Below are positions 34,218 through 42,713 of a stretch of DNA of 64,000 nucleotides, in pieces. Made by a program: the position numbers and the translations under genes. The notes beneath the pieces are model-generated. The model was not told the origin of the DNA. It saw only the letters and a list, made by a program, of their open reading frames with translations, and did not search any database. The number at the start of each line of letters is the position of its first letter. The first letter of the stretch is position 1. This stretch comes from BRHc4a sp049323915 (GTDB lineage: Bacteria > Bacillota > Desulfotomaculia > Desulfotomaculales > Desulfocucumaceae): the NCBI GenBank assembly GCA_049323915.1, contig JBMOPC010000069.1, forward strand, positions 18,575 to 82,574, given 5' to 3'.

Positions 34218-35204
34218 CTACATTTTCCTTAACCGCCACCACCCCAGCAGGAAAAAGGCCAGGGCCCATCCTCCCACCAGGACCGCCTGCCCCGCGTCCG
34301 CCCCGGCTGCAGTCAGCGTTGAACGCAGCAGCTGGGTGGCCGGAGTAAGGGGGAAAAGCCAGACGCAGTGCTGCAAGAACACCGGCAGCCGGTCCACCGG
34401 GATCAAGGTGCCGCTTAAAAAGGTCATGGGCACCAGGATGAACTCGCTGACCAGTGCCTGATCGTCAAAGGTTCGCAGCCACAGGCCGATGAGCACGCCC
34501 AAGGCACCAAAACAGAAGGATGCCAGCAGCATCGCCCAGAGAAAAGCCCAGTTCAGGTTCAATGCCGGCATGATCAGGAGCACCGTCACCAGTACGATCA
34601 GGCCGGCCAGCAGGCCACGCATAGCGCCGGCCAGGGTGTAGCCCAGGCATAGGGAAAGCTCACCTGCCGGGGCAAGACGGTAGGCATCAAAACTCTGGAA
34701 GTGGAGGCGTGTGTAGAACATGCGTACCGTTACCGATGTCACTCCGTTGTTAAACAGGGCCAGAGCCACCACGCCCGGCACTAAGAATTCCAGATAGCTC
34801 ATCCCGCCTGGCATGATCATCTGCAGCCGCTGCCCCACCCCGAAACCAAAGGAGAGTAGAAAGATTAGGGGGGAGAGCATGTAGGTGGCCAGGTAGAGCC
34901 AGAACTTGCTCCGCCAGTAAATCAGCTCTTCCCAGATAATGGGGTACCACGAAGGCGGAAAGAAAGCACCCTTTGCCGAACCGCCGGCATGCCGGTTATG
35001 CGATGGGGCGGGAACAGCGCCGATCCCTCCGGCAGCTGCCGGCACACCCGGACGCTCAACAGAACACCCCGGGGAACCGGGAATCGATCCTTGCTGTTCG
35101 GACAATGACACCCCCCCTTTCACTAAAGCATCCTGACGACTGCTGCCCGACAGTTGACAACCTGAATGACCGGCGGCCAACTTGATGTTGACGTCCGGCC
35201 ACAC
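34218..35204 (-). CDS. ABC-2 type transporter permease with N-terminal extension
   Basis: 328 residues as the longest frame. The membrane part begins at about residue 100 (YWRSKFWLYLATYMLSPLIF) and shows six helices with YLEFLVPGVVALALFNNGV and ILVPMTFLSGTLIPVDRLP, as in the permease at 22893. The first 85 or so residues are low-complexity (Gly/Pro/Ser/Ala) and may be untranslated or a cytoplasmic extension; MPGG-type internal starts lack a good ribosome site. Third gene of an ATPase-permease-permease exporter unit. Confidence 0.8.
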   Translation of the reverse strand: MWPDVNIKLAAGHSGCQLSGSSRQDALVKGGVSLSEQQGSIPGSPGCSVERPGVPAAAGGIGAVPAPSHNRHAGGSAKGAFFPPSWYPIIWEELIYWRSKFWLYLATYMLSPLIFLLSFGFGVGQRLQMIMPGGMSYLEFLVPGVVALALFNNGVTSVTVRMFYTRLHFQSFDAYRLAPAGELSLCLGYTLAGAMRGLLAGLIVLVTVLLIMPALNLNWAFLWAMLLASFCFGALGVLIGLWLRTFDDQALVSEFILVPMTFLSGTLIPVDRLPVFLQHCVWLFPLTPATQLLRSTLTAAGADAGQAVLVGGWALAFFLLGWWRLRKM

Positions 35205-35209
35205 CCGTG

Positions 35210-36040
35210 CTAATCTTCCCGTCTCATCCTCAACACAAAGTAAGCCAGGAGGTACAGGCCGGCCAGCCAGCCCAGGCTCTGAAAAAACCAGCCCGGTTGG
35301 CCGGCACCGGTCAGGGCGAGCGCACGCAGGTTATAGGTGGCCGCCGTCAGGGGCAGGCCCCAGCTTAAAATCGCCAGTGGCCCGGGCAGTTGTTCCACCG
35401 GGAAAAAGGTGCCGCAGAAAAAGGTCATCGGGAACACGATCAGGTTGGTAAACATCAATGTATCTTTATCACCCCCGGCGACCATGGCCACGGCCACAGC
35501 CAGGCATGCAAAGGTCAGACAGACGACAAACAACTGGACGAGAAAAAGCAGCGGCACGAAAAACCCGTGCACGAAGAAGCGGGCGGCCAGGAATACCAGC
35601 AGTGCAAGGACAAAACCCTTACCCGCAGCCCCCAGCACGTGCCCGATTAAAAGGGAGGCGTTGGAAATGGGAGCCAGCAGGTACTCGTCCAGCACCCGGT
35701 AATAAGTACGCCTCAGGGTAAACCAGTTTGCCAGGTCGGAATAGCCGGCCGACACCGCCGACATCACAACCAGGCCGGGTACCAGAAACCCCAGGTAACT
35801 GCCCGTAGCGGTTGCTGAAGAATCACCCAGGTTCCAGGCAAAGATGGCCAGAAAGATCAGCGGACGGTTGATGCCGCCGATGAGAAATCGCCACCAGCGA
35901 CGCCGCCAGACCAGGCCCATGGCCATCACGATGGGCAGCCAGTCCAGGGAACTTCCAACCATGCGCCGGGCAGCAGAAGTCCCTGCCGGGCCGGTGCTGA
36001 TGAATTCTGGTTTACTTTGCGGCCAGTTCTCTTGCTTCAC
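35210..36040 (-). CDS. ABC-2 type transporter permease
   Basis: 276-residue membrane protein with six helices (about 40-270), family features YLGFLVPGLVVMSAVSAGYSD and IVFPMTFFCGTFFPVEQLP. A 40-residue hydrophilic N-terminus precedes the first helix. It overlaps the ATPase gene by 29 bases and is five bases from the next permease, so the two permeases probably form a heterodimeric exporter, unlike the single-permease unit at 22.9-24.5 kb. Confidence 0.85.
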   Translation of the reverse strand: MKQENWPQSKPEFISTGPAGTSAARRMVGSSLDWLPIVMAMGLVWRRRWWRFLIGGINRPLIFLAIFAWNLGDSSATATGSYLGFLVPGLVVMSAVSAGYSDLANWFTLRRTYYRVLDEYLLAPISNASLLIGHVLGAAGKGFVLALLVFLAARFFVHGFFVPLLFLVQLFVVCLTFACLAVAVAMVAGGDKDTLMFTNLIVFPMTFFCGTFFPVEQLPGPLAILSWGLPLTAATYNLRALALTGAGQPGWFFQSLGWLAGLYLLAYFVLRMRRED

Positions 36041-36863
36041 GCCCTGTCAACTCCACAAAAACATCTTCTAAATTGGTGCGCCGCACCACTGTGTCGCAGT
36101 CCTTTCTCCGGGCATATTCCCCGGCTTCGCTCCGGGTGGCAAAGAAGCGCCGTTCAGTGCCCTGATCGTTCAGAAACTCCACACAGTACCGGCCCAGATT
36201 TTCCTTAAGCTCTGCCGGCGTGCCCAGGGCAATGAGCCGGCCGTGGTCGATGATGCCCACCCGGTGGCACAGGCTGTCCGCTTCTTCGATATAATGAGTG
36301 GTAAGCAGAACCGTCATCCCGTCCCGGTTCATCAACTGGATCAGGTCCCAGATTTTCCGCCGGGTCTGGGGATCCAGGCCGATGGTCGGTTCGTCCAGAA
36401 AGAGCACGGGCGGGCGGTGTACCAGCGCCCGGGCAATCAAAAGGCGCCGGGCCATGCCCCCGGAGTAGTTCTGCACCCGTTCATCCGCCCGGGAGGACAG
36501 GCCCACGTAATCCAGGAGTTCCTTAATTCTCTTTTCCCGGTCGTCCCGGGGCACCTTGTGCAGCAGCGCGTGCAGGACCAGGTTTTCCCGCCCGGTCAGT
36601 TCCCGCTCCAGGTTGTTCTGCTGGGGCACTACACCGATGCGCCGCTTGACCTCCACCGGTTTTCCGGCCACCGGGTAGCCGGCCACACACAGCTCGCCGG
36701 CCGTGGGCCTGGTCAGGGTGGTGAGCATGCGGATGGTGGTGGTCTTCCCAGCCCCGTTGGGGCCTAAAAGCCCGAAGATTTCCCCCTGCAAAACATAAAA
36801 ACTCATGCCGGCCACGGCCAATACACGGCCGTAGTTTTTGGCCACTTCCTTCAGTTCCATCAT
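36012..36863 (-). CDS. ABC-2 type exporter ATPase (DrrA/NatA-like)
   Basis: About 283-residue ATPase very similar to that at 23626-24465: Walker A GPNGAGKTTTIRML, YSGGMARRLLIARAL, LFLDEPTIGLDPQTRRK, LLTTHYIEEADSL and C-terminal EDVFVELTGREAREL. I start at MMELKEVAKNYG to match the paralogue's first residues; the frame is open upstream to beyond 37004, and that extension appears to be a remnant of another gene. Expression is probably governed by the leader at 37.1-37.3 kb. Confidence 0.85.
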   Translation of the reverse strand: MMELKEVAKNYGRVLAVAGMSFYVLQGEIFGLLGPNGAGKTTTIRMLTTLTRPTAGELCVAGYPVAGKPVEVKRRIGVVPQQNNLERELTGRENLVLHALLHKVPRDDREKRIKELLDYVGLSSRADERVQNYSGGMARRLLIARALVHRPPVLFLDEPTIGLDPQTRRKIWDLIQLMNRDGMTVLLTTHYIEEADSLCHRVGIIDHGRLIALGTPAELKENLGRYCVEFLNDQGTERRFFATRSEAGEYARRKDCDTVVRRTNLEDVFVELTGREARELAAK

Positions 36864-37085
36864 TACCGCCGGGTGTTCTTGGATACAGGTACCGGATCCG
36901 GCATTTTTCAACGTCTCTCCCGCTCCCTCCAGCCCTTCCTGCCAACCCGCTGTGAATATTTCCCGGTGCACCAAAGCACCGAAACATGTGCAAACAAAAT
37001 TCATGGGCCTCGGTGTTCCCCAGTTTTTCAGCCAAATGCCAAAAGATTTTACAGGAATACTCCCGGAAGCTACGCTCTTATCCGT
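36864..37085 (-). pseudogene. Possible methyltransferase remnant between leader and exporter ATPase
   Basis: In the frame of the ATPase the codons read (T)DKSVASGSIPVKSF directly after the leader. The methyltransferase behind the homologous leader at 61 kb starts MDNSVAPGSDSGKSF at the same position. Here the ATG is ACG (37083-37085), and after about 15 codons similarity stops. The simplest reading is that a methyltransferase gene once followed this leader too and was deleted, joining the leader to the exporter. The remaining roughly 60 codons are unrecognised. Confidence 0.5.
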
Positions 37086-37288
37086 TACACATCCCCTGCC
37101 ATTGAAGTCTAAAAGAAAAAGCCACGGCGCCCCTTTATCCTAAAAAGGACAAAGACCCGGGCCTTCGTGGCCTTGCTTTTTACTCTGGCTGTGCCTGAAA
37201 GCGGAGCTTCCAGTTTACGACATCCTTTGATTTTTCACCGTAAATATTGCCCCTGCCTTCATTGCAGGACTTTGTTAAAAGCATTTTA
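37086..37288 (-). ncRNA. Structured leader RNA, copy D (unclassified), upstream of exporter ATPase
   Basis: Transcribed from the promoter at 37283-37311. The 5' part holds a CCTGC-AATGAAG-GCAGG hairpin, a GTCCT/AGGAC long-range pairing, and a CTGG/CCAG closed GGAAGC hairpin; the 3' part is an intrinsic terminator (GGCCACGAAGGCCC and GGGGCGCCGTGGC, then TTTTTCTTTT, 37116-37172). About 200 bases are homologous to the leader at 61.05-61.25 kb, with differences spread without codon pattern. It does not fit the cobalamin, NiCo, SAM, TPP or Moco consensus features that I know. Confidence 0.75.
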
Positions 37289-37311
37289 CCTCTGAACTTA
37301 AGAAAGGTCAA
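37283..37311 (-). promoter_or_regulatory. Sigma-A type promoter of leader copy D
   Basis: Minus strand TTGACC (37306-37311), 17-base spacer, TAAAAT (37283-37288). The same hexamers and spacing occur at leader copy E. Divergent from the plus-strand promoter at 37339. Confidence 0.8.
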
Positions 37312-37338
37312 TTGCTTATATAAATTTTCACATGTATA

Positions 37339-37367
37339 TTGAAAACACGGACCGTATTAAATATAAT
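37339..37367 (+). promoter_or_regulatory. Sigma-A type promoter of the dipeptide/nickel ABC-FmdE operon
   Basis: TTGAAA (37339-37344), 17-base spacer, TATAAT (37362-37367). Transcription should start near 37374, giving a leader of about 160 bases. Confidence 0.85.
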
Positions 37368-37373
37368 AATCAC

Positions 37374-37511
37374 TAACAACATAGGCCATGAAGGCGGCTG
37401 CTTTTTTAAGAGATTTTTACACCTGTAACCATAGAGGCCACGAAGGCTCAATTACTTCCGGCAAGGGAGTTTGGCTTTTGTGGCCATTGCTTTTTGCAGG
37501 TGTTTTTTTTT
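37374..37511 (+). ncRNA. Attenuator leader with duplicated 5' arm
   Basis: The RNA begins with GGCCATGAAGGC (37384-37395). A second near-copy GGCCACGAAGGC (37436-37447) pairs over 12 bases with GGCTTTTGTGGCC (37473-37485) inside an outer ACACCTG/CAGGTGT stem (37419-37425 with 37497-37503) that ends in nine T, making an intrinsic terminator. The first copy could instead pair with the same 3' arm, which would cross and exclude the outer terminator stem. This gives a plausible terminator/antiterminator switch; the signal is unknown. Confidence 0.7.
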
Positions 37512-37534
37512 ACAAGGAGAAAGGTGGGAGATTC

Positions 37535-39148
37535 ATGTTAAAACCAAGGATGCTCTGGAAACTGATGATTCCGGTTTTAATCACGGCCTTAACGATTTTT
37601 TTTCTGGGCGGCTGCAACGGCCGGGACGGCAGCATGAAGCCTGATGGTGGCAGGGAACAGGTCTATACAGTGGCTGACCCCACGGGGGACTGGGGGTTTC
37701 CCTCCCCTTACGCCCATTATTCCCGGGGCCCGGGTTACATACGGATGAGCTTTATCTTCGACACCATGGTATGGAAGGACGATAAAAACTACATCCCGGC
37801 TCTGGCCAAAAGCTGGGAATACCTTAAAGACCAAAACGCGTACGTTTTCAGGCTCAATGAGAATGTCACCTGGCATGACGGAAAAAAACTCACCGCCCGG
37901 GACGTGGTTTTTACAGTCAATTACACCAAAAAACACCCCTTCCAGTGGGTAGACACCAGCGTCATAAAGAAGGCTGAAGCCAACGGGGACCATGAGGTCA
38001 GGCTGTACATGGACAGGCCCTACGCACCGTTTTTGGACTATGTGGCCAGTGCCCTGCCCATTTTGCCCGAACACATCTGGAAAGACGTCAATAATCCGGA
38101 TGAGTTCCGGCAGAAAGAGGCCCTGACCGGAACGGGGCCGTTTGTACTGGCGGACTATAACAAAGAACAAGGAACCTATCTGTATAAGGCCTATGAAGGC
38201 TATTACCAGGGCAGGCCGAAGGTGTCCCAGATCAAATTCGTGAAAATAAGCGGGGAGATGTCGGCTGCGGCCTTAAGGCAGAAGCAGGTCGACGCTGTTC
38301 AGGTGCCGCCTGAACTTGTCAGGGAACTGGAGAAGGAAGGATTTAAAATACCTTTGGGCACCCACGACTGGGTGGCCAAGCTGATGATTAACCACCAGAA
38401 GGAGCCCTTCAGCAGCAAGGAGTTCCGCCAGGCCCTGGCATACGCCGTCAACCGCCGGGCGCTGGTGGACACCTGTCTGCGGGGTCACGGGCTGGCCGGC
38501 AGCCCCGGCCTCGTACCCCCCGACAGCCCGTGGTTTAATACGGCCGTGAATAACAAATACTCCTACAGTCCGGAGAGGGCTGCAGAAATACTGACCGGGA
38601 TGGGATATATCAAAAAGGGCGGTTACTTTGAAAAAGACGGCAAAGTGCTGGAGGTGGAACTGCTGGTCAGCGGCGGAGGCATCGGCGTGCCCGGCGCCCC
38701 GCGGGAGCGCGAGGGCGAGATGATCAAGGCGCAATTGGAAAAAACAGGTATTAAGGTTAACTTGCACAGCCTGGAGGCAAAGACCCTGGACAGCCGGGTG
38801 GGCGAGTGGAAATTTGACCTTGCCTTAAGCGGGCATGGAGGCATGGGCGGAGACCCCGCGATACTCAACAAGGTCATAACCGGCAAGGGATTTAACAGCG
38901 CAAGGTACCAAAGCAGTGAAGAACTGAACAGCGCCTTAAAGCAGCACCTGGCTACATTGGATACGGACAGGCGCAGGGAACTGGTGGGCAAAATACAGGA
39001 AGCATACTCGGAAGAGATGCCCTGCCTGCCCCTCTATTATCCCACATGGTACTGGGCCCACGACAGCCGGGTGAACCTTTACTATACCCTGCAGGGTGTA
39101 GGAAGCGGCGTACCGATACCGCTTAATAAAATGTCCTTTGTCAAGTAG
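37535..39148 (+). CDS. Dipeptide/nickel-type ABC binding lipoprotein (SBP_bac_5)
   Basis: 537-residue extracellular binding protein of the DppA/OppA/NikA family. Lipoprotein signal with lipobox FFLGGC (cysteine at about 27), then the family segments AKSWEYLKDQNAYVFRLNENVTWHDGKKLTARDVVF and ALTGTGPFVLADYNKE. ATG 37535 follows GGTGGGAG and is preferred to an upstream in-frame ATG that lies within the leader structure. The gene set ends in FmdE rather than peptidases, so a metal or metal-chelate ligand is plausible; peptide uptake remains possible. Confidence 0.88.
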   Translation: MLKPRMLWKLMIPVLITALTIFFLGGCNGRDGSMKPDGGREQVYTVADPTGDWGFPSPYAHYSRGPGYIRMSFIFDTMVWKDDKNYIPALAKSWEYLKDQNAYVFRLNENVTWHDGKKLTARDVVFTVNYTKKHPFQWVDTSVIKKAEANGDHEVRLYMDRPYAPFLDYVASALPILPEHIWKDVNNPDEFRQKEALTGTGPFVLADYNKEQGTYLYKAYEGYYQGRPKVSQIKFVKISGEMSAAALRQKQVDAVQVPPELVRELEKEGFKIPLGTHDWVAKLMINHQKEPFSSKEFRQALAYAVNRRALVDTCLRGHGLAGSPGLVPPDSPWFNTAVNNKYSYSPERAAEILTGMGYIKKGGYFEKDGKVLEVELLVSGGGIGVPGAPREREGEMIKAQLEKTGIKVNLHSLEAKTLDSRVGEWKFDLALSGHGGMGGDPAILNKVITGKGFNSARYQSSEELNSALKQHLATLDTDRRRELVGKIQEAYSEEMPCLPLYYPTWYWAHDSRVNLYYTLQGVGSGVPIPLNKMSFVK

Positions 39149-39174
39149 GAATTAAACTGGGAGAAACGGTCACG

Positions 39175-40149
39175 ATGAACGGCAGGACAGCATCGGTTTT
39201 CAACTATATGGCGGCCCTGGTGATTATTTTAAGCCTCAATTTCATAATGCCCCGCATGATGCCGGGCGACCCGCTGCAGGCCATCTACGGGGACGAGGCC
39301 ATGATAGCCATGACCCCGGAACTGAAGGCGGAGTTGGTAAACCGCTTTTCCCTGGACCGCCCTTTGGGCCAGCAGTTTAAATCCTATATTATTTCCCTGG
39401 CCCTTGGGGATCTGGGTTATTCATACTATTATAATGCCCCGGTGCTGAAAGTCATCCTGGGCAGCCTTCCCTGGACGGTGTTGCTGGCCGGGCTGGCCCT
39501 GGTGCTTTCCACCCTGCTGGGCCTGGCTTTAGGCATTGAGTCGGGGTACCGGCGCGGCCGGCCCCCGGATCGCGTCCTATTGGCCGGATTGATGTCGCTG
39601 AGCGGATTCCCGGACTTTTTTATAGGGATATTGCTGCTCCTTTTTTTCGGCGTGTCGCTGGGGCTGGTTCCCCTGGCCGGGGCGGTGACGCCCTATGGGG
39701 GCCAAAGCGGCCTGGCGGCGCTTATGGATATTTTGCACCACCTGGCGCTGCCCCTGGCCGCCCTGGTGCTGGTACGGGTTGCCGCCATCTACCTGTTGGC
39801 CCGGAATACCATGATCACCACCCTGGGGGAAGCCTTTATCGTAACGGCCAGGGCCAAGGGCTGCACAGAACCGGTGATCAGGTACCGCCACGCCGGGCGG
39901 AATTCACTTTTGCCTGTGGTCACGGCAGCCGGCCTGCAGATGTCGCACATATTCTCCGGCGCTTTATTTATTGAAACTGTGTTTTCCTACCCGGGAATGG
40001 GGTCACTGCTGTACAACTCGCTGCTGGCACGGGACTACCCGCTCCTCCAGGGCATCTTGCTGCTGGTGACCCTTACCGTCCTGGCTGTCAATCTGACAGT
40101 GGATTTGCTGTACCGGAAGCTGGACCCGAGGGTGTCTTATGCACATTAA
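39175..40149 (+). CDS. ABC permease, DppB/NikB family
   Basis: 324-residue permease with six membrane helices; N-terminal LNFIMPRMMPGDPLQAIYGD and the coupling motif EAFIVTARAKGCTEPVIRYRHA (about 220-241) are typical of DppB/OppB/NikB. Start ATG 39175 after GGGAG. Overlaps dppC-like by 11 bases. Confidence 0.92.
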   Translation: MNGRTASVFNYMAALVIILSLNFIMPRMMPGDPLQAIYGDEAMIAMTPELKAELVNRFSLDRPLGQQFKSYIISLALGDLGYSYYYNAPVLKVILGSLPWTVLLAGLALVLSTLLGLALGIESGYRRGRPPDRVLLAGLMSLSGFPDFFIGILLLLFFGVSLGLVPLAGAVTPYGGQSGLAALMDILHHLALPLAALVLVRVAAIYLLARNTMITTLGEAFIVTARAKGCTEPVIRYRHAGRNSLLPVVTAAGLQMSHIFSGALFIETVFSYPGMGSLLYNSLLARDYPLLQGILLLVTLTVLAVNLTVDLLYRKLDPRVSYAH

Positions 40150-40993
40150 TCACTGGCGGGAAGTAAAACAAAACAACCTCGGCCTGGCGGGCCTGGCAAT
40201 GCTTTTTATGATGGTATCCCTGGCCGTCATGGCGCCCCTGCTTACCCAGCACCTGCCCGGTGAATACACTGGATCGATTTTTCATCCCCCGTCTGCGCAG
40301 CACTGGCTGGGAACAAATGACGTGGGGCAGGATATCTGGGCACACCTGCTCTATGGCGCCCGCACCTCCCTGGCCGTTGGACTGGGGACGGCTTTTCTGT
40401 CCCTTTTTTTAAGCCTGCTGGCGGGTGGATCGGCGGCCCTGCTGGGGGGTGGTTACGACCGGCTTTTAATGCGGCTGGTGGATGCGCTGATTGTCATACC
40501 CCCCGTTATTGTGGTTATTCTGGCGGCTGCTTATTTAAGGCCAGGCCTGGTCCTCCTGATTGTTTTGCTTTCGGCCTTTCTCTGGCCCGGGGGGGCGAGG
40601 GTGGTCAGGGCACAAACCCTTTCCCTGAGGGAAAGGATGTACGTGGCCGCCGCCGGCACTTTCGGCGCGAACCGGCTCTATCTGCTGATGAGACATATAG
40701 TTCCCGATCTGGCGCCCGTATTGGCCGCAATCCTGATTCAGAACACCCGCCGGGCGGTATTTATGGAAGCCGGCCTGTCCTTCCTGGGTATTTCTGACCC
40801 GGTGTTGATCAGCTGGGGGAAAATGATGCAATACGCCTTGAAATTTTCTTACCTGGAGGTCTGGAAGTGGTGGCTGCTGCCCGCCGGCTTTGCCCTTTCA
40901 CTGACCATGACGGGCCTGACCTTGACCGGTTTTACCCTGGAGGCCATTTTAAACCCACGGCTGCGAAAAGAGGTAAACCATGCTGGAAATTAA
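40139..40993 (+). CDS. ABC permease, DppC/NikC family
   Basis: 284-residue permease with the DppC signature HWLGTNDVGQDIWAHLLYGAR near residue 60, coupling motif RERMYVAAAGTFGANRLYLLMRHI and MEAGLSFLGISDPVLISWGK near the end. Overlaps both neighbours (11 and 14 bases), indicating translational coupling. It pairs with the preceding permease. Confidence 0.92.
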   Translation: MHINHWREVKQNNLGLAGLAMLFMMVSLAVMAPLLTQHLPGEYTGSIFHPPSAQHWLGTNDVGQDIWAHLLYGARTSLAVGLGTAFLSLFLSLLAGGSAALLGGGYDRLLMRLVDALIVIPPVIVVILAAAYLRPGLVLLIVLLSAFLWPGGARVVRAQTLSLRERMYVAAAGTFGANRLYLLMRHIVPDLAPVLAAILIQNTRRAVFMEAGLSFLGISDPVLISWGKMMQYALKFSYLEVWKWWLLPAGFALSLTMTGLTLTGFTLEAILNPRLRKEVNHAGN

Positions 40994-42665
40994 AGGTTTG
41001 AGTGTTTCGTACGGTAGCCTCAACGTATTGAACTGTATCAATTTAACGCTGAAAAAAGGGGAGGCGCTGTCCATCACCGGCGAGTCCGGGGCCGGCAAAA
41101 CCACCCTGGGTTTAAGCATTATGGGGCTGGCTGAGGGAAGCTGCAGCGGTGAAATTATTTACGGCGGCAGAAATGTCCTTGCCCTGGCCGAAGAAGACCG
41201 CCGCCGGATAAGGGGCAATGATATCGCCATGGTGTTTCAGAATGTGGAAGATGCGCTGCATCCGCTGTATACCGTCAGGGAACAGGTGGCTGAAGCGCTC
41301 CTTGTTCATGGTCGTGGGGATAAAATTTCAGCCGGCAAGCGGGCCCTTGATATTCTTTGTTCCACCGGGCTTGAATACCACCAGGCCTGCGCCTATCCCC
41401 ACCAGCTGAGCGGGGGGCAAAAACAGAAGGCGCTTATTGCCATGGCTCTGGTTAATGACCCTAAAATACTGATTTTGGACGAACCCACAGCTTCCCTGGA
41501 CGCTCTCACCAAAGCTGAAATAATTGTTCTTCTTAAAGAGCTGGCCAAAGATAAAGCGCTGCTGGTGATTACCCACGACATTTCCACCGCCGCCAGCCTC
41601 ACCGGAAGGATGGCCGTTTTATACGGCGGTCGAATAGTAGAGTCCGGTTATACCGGAGATTTGCTGGCATCCCCGCGACACCCCTACACCAGGGGGCTGC
41701 TGCGGTCATATCCGATCATGTCAACCACCAAGGACCTACAGGGTATTCCCGGCCGGATGAGGCACGGTGTACCGGGCTGCCCCTTTCATCCCCGGTGCAC
41801 GCAAAAAATTGACATCTGCCCAAAAGAAACTCCCGTCCCGGAAAACACCGGAGGCAGGTTCATCGCCTGCCACCGCGGCGGCATAGTGCCCCTGCTTGAA
41901 GTAAAAAAATTATGCAAATCCTTTGACAGGATGAAAGCGGTCCAGGAAGTGGATCTCACCCTTTTTGAGGGGGAAACCCTGGCCTTGGTGGGAGAAAGCG
42001 GGTCGGGAAAAACCACCCTGGCTAAAGCCATAATCGGCCTGCTTAGGCCCGATGCGGGAAAAATACGGCTGGAAGGGGAAGAAGTGGTTAAAAGGACCAA
42101 AGATTTCTACCGGCGGCTGCAGATGGTCTTTCAAAACCCCAAGGAATCCATCAGTCACCGTATGAATGTTTTGCAAGCAGTGAAGGAGCCCCTTGATATT
42201 CACCGGATAGGCGACGAAGACCAAAAAAAGGATCAGGTCAGGCGGGTCCTGGACGAAGTGGAACTGCACTCCGATGACGATTTTTTAAGGAAGTATCCCC
42301 ACCACTTGAGCGGTGGAGAGGCACAAAGGGTGGCCATAGCCCGGGCGCTGGTCTTAAACCCGAAAGTGCTAATTGCCGACGAGCCCACCTCGGCCCTGGA
42401 TGCCAGCGTGCAGGCAAAAATACTCAAACTTCTGATGAACTTGCAGGAAAAACGCGGCCTGGCCATACTTTTAATCACCCATGACATCGCCCTGGCCAGA
42501 AAGGTGAGCGACCGGATGGCGGTGATTCTGAAGGGGAGGATTATAGAAGAAGGGAACACCGGCGAACTGATCAGCAGGCCGAAACATAACTATACCAGAC
42601 GCCTGCTGGGACTTTCCCCCGGATCTGAAGATCTGGTCCGGATCAACCCGTCGGCCATGTATTGA
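40980..42665 (+). CDS. Fused double ABC ATPase (DppD-DppF in one chain)
   Basis: 561 residues with two complete ABC domains. N-half: Walker A GESGAGKTTLG (about 34-44), LSGGQKQKALIAMAL, LILDEPTASLDALTK, then the oligopeptide/dipeptide C-terminal cysteine motif GCPFHPRCTQKIDIC. C-half (from about 305): GESGSGKTTLAKAI, LSGGEAQRVAIARAL, LIADEPTSALDASVQ; its own C-terminal cysteine motif is missing, so the chain ends shortly after the second switch region. The fusion replaces the usual two genes and fixes the ATPase pair as a heterodimer. Confidence 0.92.
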   Translation: MLEIKGLSVSYGSLNVLNCINLTLKKGEALSITGESGAGKTTLGLSIMGLAEGSCSGEIIYGGRNVLALAEEDRRRIRGNDIAMVFQNVEDALHPLYTVREQVAEALLVHGRGDKISAGKRALDILCSTGLEYHQACAYPHQLSGGQKQKALIAMALVNDPKILILDEPTASLDALTKAEIIVLLKELAKDKALLVITHDISTAASLTGRMAVLYGGRIVESGYTGDLLASPRHPYTRGLLRSYPIMSTTKDLQGIPGRMRHGVPGCPFHPRCTQKIDICPKETPVPENTGGRFIACHRGGIVPLLEVKKLCKSFDRMKAVQEVDLTLFEGETLALVGESGSGKTTLAKAIIGLLRPDAGKIRLEGEEVVKRTKDFYRRLQMVFQNPKESISHRMNVLQAVKEPLDIHRIGDEDQKKDQVRRVLDEVELHSDDDFLRKYPHHLSGGEAQRVAIARALVLNPKVLIADEPTSALDASVQAKILKLLMNLQEKRGLAILLITHDIALARKVSDRMAVILKGRIIEEGNTGELISRPKHNYTRRLLGLSPGSEDLVRINPSAMY

Positions 42666-42713
42666 CTGTCCAAAAGGCTGCACATTAATCAAAAAGATAG
42701 GAGTGGTTTAATC

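Noticed and set aside
37185..37311. A conserved open frame of about 43 codons in both leaders D and E (TTG start, ending KPE/QPE before a stop), as a leader peptide.
   Set aside because: The TTG lies in the -35 box, upstream of the transcription start, and nearly all codon differences between the copies change the amino acid, so selection is not on protein.
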